A stretch of 11,533 nt of DNA from assembly GCA_946482345.1 (NCBI GenBank), contig CAMLRJ010000057.1:1-11533 (forward strand), in the 5' to 3' direction. Below the pieces are notes generated by a model. The model ran no database searches. It had not been told where the DNA came from and saw only the letters and a program-made list of their open reading frames with translations. Source of the stretch: an uncultured Cellvibrio sp. (GTDB lineage: Bacteria; Pseudomonadota; Gammaproteobacteria; Pseudomonadales; Cellvibrionaceae). Positions 7,509 through 11,533 of the stretch are shown piece after piece. The number at the start of each line of letters is the position of its first letter. Position 1 is the stretch's first letter. Both the position numbers and the translations under genes were made by a program.

Positions 7509-8168
7509 TCAGGCCGTTGTTTTTGAGAAGCCAGGTTTGATCCACAAAAACCAACAGACCCAAAGAATTAATGGTACCAATACAGCAGCAATTAATGCCG
7601 GTAGAGGGTTTTCAATATTTGAATGAGAACCTGCAAAGGCTGCAATAAATCCATATGGAAGAGTTGCAATCGAAAAGAAAAATAAAAACTCCGTGAATGG
7701 CAAACGATTACTGCCTGCAAGACAAGCCGATATTTCGGGTAACATCGGCATCGCACGCGAAATCAAAATTATTTTTTTACCTTGTTGATTGAAAACTTGT
7801 TGCATCTGCTGGCGTTTTTTTTCGTCTTTATAAATTTTTTGCAAAAGTCCCGGGCCATAAAAATAACAAAGCCAATAACCCAATGAACCCGCAGACAACA
7901 TACCGATTGACGCAGTCATGCCTCCCCAAAAAAATCCCAAAAAATAACCCGCCAAAATGCACAACGAAAGAGTAGGTACAGTTATCAAAAGATCGCAAGT
8001 CAACAGCAGAATAATCGTCAAAGCAACCACTACTGGGTTTGCCTCAGCTGCCAGATTCAACCAGTGCTTTATATCATCCAGCGTTAACACACCAGTGAGT
8101 TTTATTAGGATAAAAATGGCTATAAAAATGGCCATTAAACCCAGGGCCAGGGTAATCAGCGGTCTCAT
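7509..8168 (-). CDS. TVP38/TMEM64 family (VTT domain, DedA superfamily) membrane protein
   Basis: This 219-residue protein consists almost wholly of hydrophobic segments: about 5-25, 46-70, 72-102, 160-182 and 188-211. The central VTT-domain landmarks are visible: LAGYFLGFFWGG (72-83), the amphipathic connector with GKKIILISRAMPMLPE (130-145), and ACLAGSNRLPFTEFLF (148-163). The Arg138...Pro141...Pro144-Glu145 cluster and the following Gly are the conserved re-entrant-loop signature of this family. DedA/TVP38 relatives are implicated in lipid scrambling or transport across the inner membrane and in envelope homeostasis; the substrate of this protein is not known. The start at 8168 is preceded by AAAGAGA about 6 nt upstream. 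The nearest gene upstream is the S24-like gene, 146 nt away, so co-transcription is possible but not shown. No clear terminator follows the stop. Confidence 0.9.
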   Translation of the reverse strand: MRPLITLALGLMAIFIAIFILIKLTGVLTLDDIKHWLNLAAEANPVVVALTIILLLTCDLLITVPTLSLCILAGYFLGFFWGGMTASIGMLSAGSLGYWLCYFYGPGLLQKIYKDEKKRQQMQQVFNQQGKKIILISRAMPMLPEISACLAGSNRLPFTEFLFFFSIATLPYGFIAAFAGSHSNIENPLPALIAAVLVPLILWVCWFLWIKPGFSKTTA

Positions 8169-8314
8169 TCAACATCTCTTTCGTAAAATGGCGCTCATTA
8201 TGCCAGCCAAAAGAGCAGGGATAGAGAGGAATTCAGAAGAAAATTTTATTCGTGAAGTGTTTTTTTGTGAGCGGTCGAGACCCGAGAGCGATTAGTATTT
8301 TAACTATTTACTGA

Positions 8315-8620
8315 TTAAGGTTGAACACTGATGCAGCGGCCAAAGATGCCATTGCCACCTATCCAACCATTTATTAATCCGCGGTTATTTCCAATTTGAA
8401 ATCTTTCTCCATTTATTGCTTTGATCAAATGTAGGTATTCATTACCTCTAACCTTGCAAAGTACAATATCTCCAATTTCCAGTGTTGCTAAATTTGTAAT
8501 TGGCTCAATCGTACATAGTTGCCCAGATTCAATTTTGCCTGCCATTGAATTTCCTCGCGGCCTAAACGAAACAGTTTCTCCAGCTTTCAGTTTTTGAATG
8601 TAACTTGTAGCCCAACCCAT
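8315..8620 (-). CDS. Small S24/S26 peptidase-like protein
   Basis: This protein of 101 residues has the fold signature of LexA/signal-peptidase-type serine proteases without any DNA-binding or membrane part. PRGNSMAGKIESGQLCTIEP (21-40) carries the nucleophile position Ser25, and GDIVLCKV (50-57) and FQIGNNRG (74-81) match later core strands. The general base of the family is a lysine in a VKR-type strand; the matching strand here reads EYLHLIKAI (61-69), which puts His64 at the lysine position, with Lys67 nearby. It may therefore use another base or be inactive. The start at 8620 (MGWATSY) is preceded by AGAAAG and, 11 nt away, GGAG. The first codons coincide with a 16-nt near-copy of an adjacent REP-like repeat arm. 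It lies 69 nt after tatD. It may be a repressor-cleavage-type domain or a stand-alone peptidase; substrates are unknown. Confidence 0.8.
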   Translation of the reverse strand: MGWATSYIQKLKAGETVSFRPRGNSMAGKIESGQLCTIEPITNLATLEIGDIVLCKVRGNEYLHLIKAINGERFQIGNNRGLINGWIGGNGIFGRCISVQP

Positions 8621-8687
8621 ACTTTCTGGTTCTCCATATTGGTTAGTGTTGGAAGATGGTCATGTTGGGTTTTGCAGCCCAACCTAT
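8605..8687. repeat. 16-nt direct repeat spanning the S24-like start codon and the REP-like hairpin
   Basis: TTGTAGCCCAACCCAT (8605-8620) and TTGCAGCCCAACCTAT (8672-8687) match at 14 of 16 positions, 67 nt apart. The first copy contains the start codon and opening codons of the S24-like gene read on the minus strand; the second is the right arm of the hairpin abutting tatD. Confidence 0.7.
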
Positions 8688-8689
8688 GA
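8660..8689. repeat. REP-like palindrome immediately after the tatD stop
   Basis: GTTGGG (8664-8669) pairs with CCCAAC (8678-8683) around an 8-nt loop. TCAT (8660-8663) pairs with ATGA (8686-8689) across a 2-nt bulge. The element touches the tatD stop codon (8690-8692). On the minus strand it reads TAGGTTGGGCTGCAAAACCC and on, a form that I recognise as resembling dispersed intergenic palindromes of many proteobacteria. It has no T-tract, so it may be a repeat element or a Rho-limiting or mRNA-stabilising stem, not a classical terminator. Confidence 0.55.
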
Positions 8690-9490
8690 CTAAATCCCAA
8701 AAAATTCCTCTGCATTTTTTGTGCTTGCTTCAGCAACAACATCTGGTGATACACCTTTAAATTCCGCAATCTTTTTCGCAACATAAGGCAAAAACGCGGG
8801 TTCGTTTCTGCGTTCGTTGTATTTGGTGAGTTCATCTTTCGGGACATTTTTCGGCAGCATAAACGGTGCGTCGGTTTCGATCATCATGCGGTCTAGTGGT
8901 GCGAATTTGATGACGTCTTTTAATTGTGCGAATCGTTTTGTATCACTGATGGCGCCGGTGAATCCCAGATAAAAACCTTTATCCAAATAAGTTTTGGCCT
9001 CTGCAAGGCTTCCTGTAAAACAGTGGACGACTGCTTTGGGTAATTTGGGTAAATAATCCTGAGTGATTGCCATAAAACGTTGATGCGCTGCACGCTCGTG
9101 CAAAAACAAAGGTTTTTGAACCTCAATTGCCAGTTCCAAATGCGCTTTGTAACAAATTTCTTGCATGGGTCTTGGCGAAAAATCGCGATCAAAATCCAAA
9201 CCGCATTCGCCCACTGAAACAACGTGAGGTTTTTGTAAAAGCGATTTTAATATTGCGATGCTGCGATTATCGAAACTCTTGGCATCGTGGGGATGGATGC
9301 CTGCAGTGGAATAAAGTACACCGGGATATTGTTGTACGATTCGCGATGAGGCTTCACTGTTGCGAATGCTGGTGCCGGTTAACAGCATTTGCGATACGCC
9401 GGACTTCAGTGCTTTTTGGATGATGGGGTCAATATCATCGTTGAATTGTTTATTGGTTAAATTGATACCGATATCAATCATTGTTTTCAT
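8690..9490 (-). CDS. tatD: TatD family metal-dependent DNase
   Basis: This 266-residue protein matches E. coli TatD along its whole length, starting with IDIGINLTNKQF where the YcfH/YjjV branch has HxH. Typical blocks are LLTGTSIRNSEAS (36-48), STAGIHPHDA (61-70), GECGLDFDRDFS (94-105), LFLHERAAHQRFM (128-140), VVHCFTG (154-160), IETDAPFMLP (204-213) and RRNEPAFLP (227-235). Expected metal and catalytic residues are present: Glu95, His131, His156 and Asp207. TatD is a cytoplasmic metal-dependent 3'-5' exonuclease of the TIM-barrel amidohydrolase superfamily, linked to repair of oxidative DNA damage. In E. coli it follows tatABC; no tat genes are near here. The start at 9490 has GGAAG 6 nt upstream, which decides against the alternative Met4. 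Its stop directly abuts a palindromic repeat. Confidence 0.95.
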   Translation of the reverse strand: MKTMIDIGINLTNKQFNDDIDPIIQKALKSGVSQMLLTGTSIRNSEASSRIVQQYPGVLYSTAGIHPHDAKSFDNRSIAILKSLLQKPHVVSVGECGLDFDRDFSPRPMQEICYKAHLELAIEVQKPLFLHERAAHQRFMAITQDYLPKLPKAVVHCFTGSLAEAKTYLDKGFYLGFTGAISDTKRFAQLKDVIKFAPLDRMMIETDAPFMLPKNVPKDELTKYNERRNEPAFLPYVAKKIAEFKGVSPDVVAEASTKNAEEFFGI

Positions 9491-9527
9491 TTTTATCTTC
9501 CATAAAGATTATTGTGATTGTTAATTT

Positions 9528-9569
9528 GTTTGGATTCTTTCTGTGTAAGGGCACCCTACAAATCCAAAC
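9528..9569. repeat. Composite palindrome upstream of tatD
   Basis: GTTTGGATT (9528-9536) and AATCCAAAC (9561-9569) form a perfect 9-bp outer stem. Inside the 24-nt spacer TGTAAGGG and CCCTACA form a second stem around CA with one bulged A. The element starts 38 nt upstream of the tatD ATG. Read on the minus strand its core contains TGTAGGGTGCCC. It may be a small mobile palindrome, a leader hairpin or a regulator site. Confidence 0.5.
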
Positions 9570-9646
9570 GCGCGCATGCTAGCAGAAAAAGCTGATTATG
9601 GGTTAATTGGTTTGTAATTGAAATGTTATGAGTTTTTATTCGAATT

Positions 9647-9672
9647 CCGCAATCCGGGGATTCGGATTGCGG
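9647..9672 (-). terminator. Hairpin after the putative porin gene, probable terminator
   Basis: CCGCAATCC (9647-9655) pairs perfectly with GGATTGCGG (9664-9672) around an 8-nt loop, beginning 14 nt past the porin stop (9687). This GC-rich 9-bp stem is well placed to end the porin transcript. The sequence after it on the minus strand is AATTCGAATAAAAAC, with no U-run, so termination may be Rho-assisted or the hairpin may protect the 3' end. Confidence 0.5.
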
Positions 9673-9686
9673 TTGAGGATGGATAA

Positions 9687-10448
9687 TTAGAATCGTAAGG
9701 ACAGTGTTACTGACCACACATTTCGGCTGCCGAAGTTATCGTAGAGTTCGTCATAACTTGCGTTGGTGTCAAGATAATAGTACTCGGCTTTCAATGAGGC
9801 ATTTTCAACAAAAAAGTGCTGTAATCTAGCGCCATAAGTGTTGCCAATGTCATCGTCAGAAAACACAGCGCCCAGGCTAAATCGTTGATTAAAATAAAAA
9901 TCGCCCATTAAAACGTAATTGGTTGTATCGGTTTCTTCATCTTTCGAGACTAGACCCTCAAGATTAAGCGCTTGATCACCATTTAATAGCGTTACATATT
10001 TTGCATAAAGGTTTTCGTTGTATTCATCGGCGTCTTTATCGTGTTGAGTGGTAATCAATAAGCCATCAACAGGTGTTATACCGAGATTAAGTGTTGCATT
10101 ATTTTCATCATCATCTTCCTCATACCCAACTCCTACGAAAAAAATAGACTTGGGTATGAAAAAAGATGCGGAGGCAGATCTTGAATCCAGACCGTCAAAA
10201 TCATCTGATTCAGATCGAAAATAGCTGAGATTCATGCTGCTGTTTTTTCCAAGAAATGCAGCTTCGGCCAGGGGCGTTGCATCTGTAGAGACTTGAGAAA
10301 AATAATAGGTTCCCGAGTACTCTGTGCTAGTAAATAATCCATCGTAATAGTCTGTGTAAGCCACAGAGGTTTCGAATTGGTAGGCTTGTGTAAAAGACGA
10401 CAAGGTGGTTGCGATTACAGCGGGGAGTAGGGCGTGTGAAAACTTCAT
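9687..10448 (-). CDS. Putative porin, outer-membrane beta-barrel protein
   Basis: This 253-residue protein has a clear signal peptide (LLPAVIATTLSSFTQA, cleavage after Ala22). It then consists of alternating amphipathic strands separated by acidic loops and ends with SLSLRF, the C-terminal Phe typical of BAM substrates. The start of the mature part (YQFETSVAYTDYYDG) and ATPLAEAAFLGKNSSMNLSY (57-76) recall the family annotated as putative porin in marine and soil gammaproteobacteria. That assignment is from memory of the pattern and moderately certain. Loops are unusually acidic (YEEDDDENN at about 109-117, KDADEYNEN, SDDDIG), which could favour cations. At about 230 mature residues the barrel would be small, perhaps 10-12 strands. 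The start at 10448 has AAGGATACAGGA just upstream. It is transcribed divergently from purL and is probably monocistronic, ending at the hairpin about 15 nt downstream. The transported compound is unknown. Confidence 0.75.
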   Translation of the reverse strand: MKFSHALLPAVIATTLSSFTQAYQFETSVAYTDYYDGLFTSTEYSGTYYFSQVSTDATPLAEAAFLGKNSSMNLSYFRSESDDFDGLDSRSASASFFIPKSIFFVGVGYEEDDDENNATLNLGITPVDGLLITTQHDKDADEYNENLYAKYVTLLNGDQALNLEGLVSKDEETDTTNYVLMGDFYFNQRFSLGAVFSDDDIGNTYGARLQHFFVENASLKAEYYYLDTNASYDELYDNFGSRNVWSVTLSLRF

Positions 10449-10493
10449 TCCTGTATCCTTATTTTCAAAAGAGGTTTGCTTGTTGGGTTGCGC

Positions 10494-10506
10494 ACTTTAA
10501 TAAAGT
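10494..10506. promoter_or_regulatory. ACTTTA-A-TAAAGT palindrome in the porin/purL divergent region
   Basis: A perfect 6+1+6 palindrome lies 46 nt upstream of the porin ATG, in the 170-nt region that must hold both divergent promoters. It could be a regulator site or overlap the porin -10 region. I cannot assign a regulator, and AT-rich palindromes of this size are not rare. Confidence 0.3.
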
Positions 10507-10533
10507 CATTTGCGAATAGCCACAGCCTGATTT

Positions 10534-10556
10534 CTAAAGACTGAATCGCTCTTTAG
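10534..10556. promoter_or_regulatory. CTAAAGA/TCTTTAG dyad upstream of purL
   Basis: CTAAAGA (10534-10540) and TCTTTAG (10550-10556) are perfect 7-bp inverted repeats with a 9-nt spacer. They end 12 nt before the likely purL -10 box and so cover its -35 region. This is a plausible operator position, but the sequence does not look like the PurR box of E. coli. Confidence 0.35.
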
Positions 10557-10568
10557 GATTGAAGCCGG

Positions 10569-10574
10569 TACAAT
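10569..10574 (+). promoter_or_regulatory. Candidate purL -10 box (TACAAT)
   Basis: TACAAT in the context GGTACAATGGCGG is a good sigma-70 -10 element, 45 nt upstream of the purL ATG. No good TTGACA-like hexamer is found about 17 nt upstream (10546-10551 is TCGCTC), so the promoter may need an activator or the call may be wrong. Confidence 0.35.
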
Positions 10575-10618
10575 GGCGGCCTTTTTTCAATTCCCCCTTT
10601 GCCGAGGCTTCTCCCACT

Positions 10619-11533
10619 ATGTTAATCCTGCGTGGCGCTCCCGCTCTTTCCAGTTTCCGTTGTCAAAAGTTGCTTGCCAATATCCAGCAAATTGCCCCCA
10701 AAGTAATCGGGGTTTCCTCGGAGTTCGTGCATTTTGCCAATATTGAGGCGCCATTGAGTGATGCTCAGATGCAGGTGCTGGAAGCGTTGTTGACTTATGG
10801 GCCGAAAGTGAAAGACCCCACCCCAGCCCTCCCCTTGCCAGGGGAGGGAGTTTCAGTCCCTCCCCCTGGCAAGGGGGAGGTTAGGAGGGGGTCTTTATTT
10901 TTAGTAGTCCCCCGTCTCGGCACCATTTCCCCCTGGGCATCCAAGGCGACTGACATTGCCAAAAACACCGGCCTGACCATTATCAAACGCCTTGAGCGCG
11001 GCGTTGCCTATTTTGTGGAAGGCGATGTTTCGGCGGCGGATCGCAAAGCTATTGCTTCTTTATTACATGACCGCATGGTGGAAACCGTATTTAATAGCTT
11101 CGATGCGGCTGAGCAAATTTTTTCTGCGCAATCGCCAGCACCACAAACTACAGTGGATATTCTCGGTGGCGGGCGCGATGCCTTGGTTGCTGCCAACAAA
11201 TCCCTGGGTTTGGCTTTGGCCGATGATGAAATTGATTATCTGGTCGAAAGTTTTAAAACACTCAATCGCAATCCAGTTGATGTGGAATTGATGATGTTCG
11301 CTCAGGCCAACTCCGAACATTGCCGTCACAAAATTTTTAATGCCTCCTGGACTATTGATGGCGAAGAACAAAGTCGCAGTCTGTTCAAGATGATCAAAAA
11401 TACTAACGAAGTCGGCGGTGAAGATGTGCTCTCGGCTTATGCGGATAACGCTGCGGTAGTTGTTGGTCATGAAGCGGGGCGTTTTTATCCCAATCCAGAA
11501 ACCAAACAATACGAATACACCCAGCAACCGATT
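10619..11533 (+). CDS. purL: Phosphoribosylformylglycinamidine synthase (FGAR amidotransferase), N-terminal part
   Basis: The frame is open from the ATG at 10619 to the window edge: 305 codons of a protein that is about 1300 residues in E. coli. It aligns with large-type PurL almost from residue 1: [13 protein letters not shown] (2-14), SEFVHFA (34-40), [14 protein letters not shown] (101-114), [48 protein letters not shown] and [10 protein letters not shown]. PurL converts FGAR, glutamine and ATP to FGAM in de novo purine synthesis; the visible part covers the PurS-like N-terminal domain, the linker and the start of the first AIRS-like domain. The oddity is residues about 65-93 (Pro/Gly-rich, [13 protein letters not shown]...), encoded by a palindromic repeat that makes this loop about 20 residues longer than in E. 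coli. The reading frame survives, so the gene looks functional. The ribosome site is weak (GAGG 12 nt upstream), but the start matches homologues. Confidence 0.97.
   Translation, partial: MLILRGAPALSSFRCQKLLANIQQIAPKVIGVSSEFVHFANIEAPLSDAQMQVLEALLTYGPKVKDPTPALPLPGEGVSVPPPGKGEVRRGSLFLVVPRLGTISPWASKATDIAKNTGLTIIKRLERGVAYFVEGDVSAADRKAIASLLHDRMVETVFNSFDAAEQIFSAQSPAPQTTVDILGGGRDALVAANKSLGLALADDEIDYLVESFKTLNRNPVDVELMMFAQANSEHCRHKIFNASWTIDGEEQSRSLFKMIKNTNEVGGEDVLSAYADNAAVVVGHEAGRFYPNPETKQYEYTQQPI
10811..10896. repeat. 86-nt GC-rich palindromic element inserted in frame in purL
   Basis: The outer arms AAAGACCCC (10811-10819) and GGGGTCTTT (10888-10896) are perfect inverted repeats. Between them are two hairpins, each with a perfect 8-bp stem and 6-nt loop: CCCTCCCC-TTGCCA-GGGGAGGG (10827-10848) and CCTCCCCC-TGGCAA-GGGGGAGG (10859-10880). 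The two halves are also imperfect inverted copies of each other. The element encodes residues 65-93 of PurL without a stop and has no counterpart in E. coli PurL. It resembles the GC-rich palindromic elements dispersed in many proteobacterial genomes, here inside a coding sequence. Confidence 0.85.

Noticed and set aside
8587..8847. An 86-codon minus-strand frame bridging tatD and the S24-like gene
   Set aside because: It overlaps the conserved C-terminus of TatD and the start of the S24-like gene in a different frame and shows no domain.
10811..10896. purL as a pseudogene broken by the repeat, or the repeat as a CRISPR fragment
   Set aside because: The purL frame is open through the element with conserved PurL motifs on both sides. 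The two arms are inverted copies with no spacers, unlike a CRISPR array.
10992..11527. Open frames of 63-154 codons on both strands overlapping purL
   Set aside because: They are alternative-frame shadows of the conserved PurL N-terminal region.

Overview
The window looks like a chromosomal segment of a moderately AT-rich gammaproteobacterium. PurL, MltF and TatD resemble the enterobacterial and pseudomonad proteins closely. The mix of TonB-dependent receptor, YfiR-like protein and putative porin would suit a Cellvibrio-type organism, but the genus is an inference. Nine genes lie on the minus strand; only purL, cut by the right edge, is on the plus strand. I see no tRNA, rRNA, CRISPR array, transposase or phage gene.

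Left part (1-4375, minus strand): three overlapping genes encode, in transcription order, a TonB-dependent-receptor-type outer-membrane protein, a small periplasmic YfiR/DUF4154 protein and a membrane histidine kinase (C-terminus cut by the window edge). The overlaps are 13 nt and 1 nt, so the three are probably translated together. One component per envelope layer suggests an outer membrane to periplasm to inner membrane signal relay, analogous to YfiB-YfiR-YfiN but ending in a histidine kinase instead of a diguanylate cyclase. This is the most interesting functional unit here.

Middle (4376-8168): an HPP-family membrane protein with a non-CBS C-terminal tail; MltF, a lytic transglycosylase with a solute-binding-like regulatory domain; a 404-nt AT-rich gap; and a TVP38/TMEM64 (VTT domain) membrane protein.

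Right part (8169-11533): a 101-residue S24/S26-peptidase-like protein, TatD nuclease, a putative porin and the divergent start of purL. mltF and purL, close neighbours in E. coli, are here about 3.5 kb apart with four genes between them.

Repeats are the second theme. An 86-nt GC-rich palindromic element (two hairpins flanked by a 9-bp outer inverted repeat) sits in frame inside purL and adds about 20 residues relative to E. coli PurL. A REP-like hairpin abuts the tatD stop codon, and a 16-nt near-copy of its right arm forms the start of the S24-like gene. Other perfect dyads lie just upstream of the receptor gene, upstream of tatD, after the porin gene and between the HPP and receptor genes.
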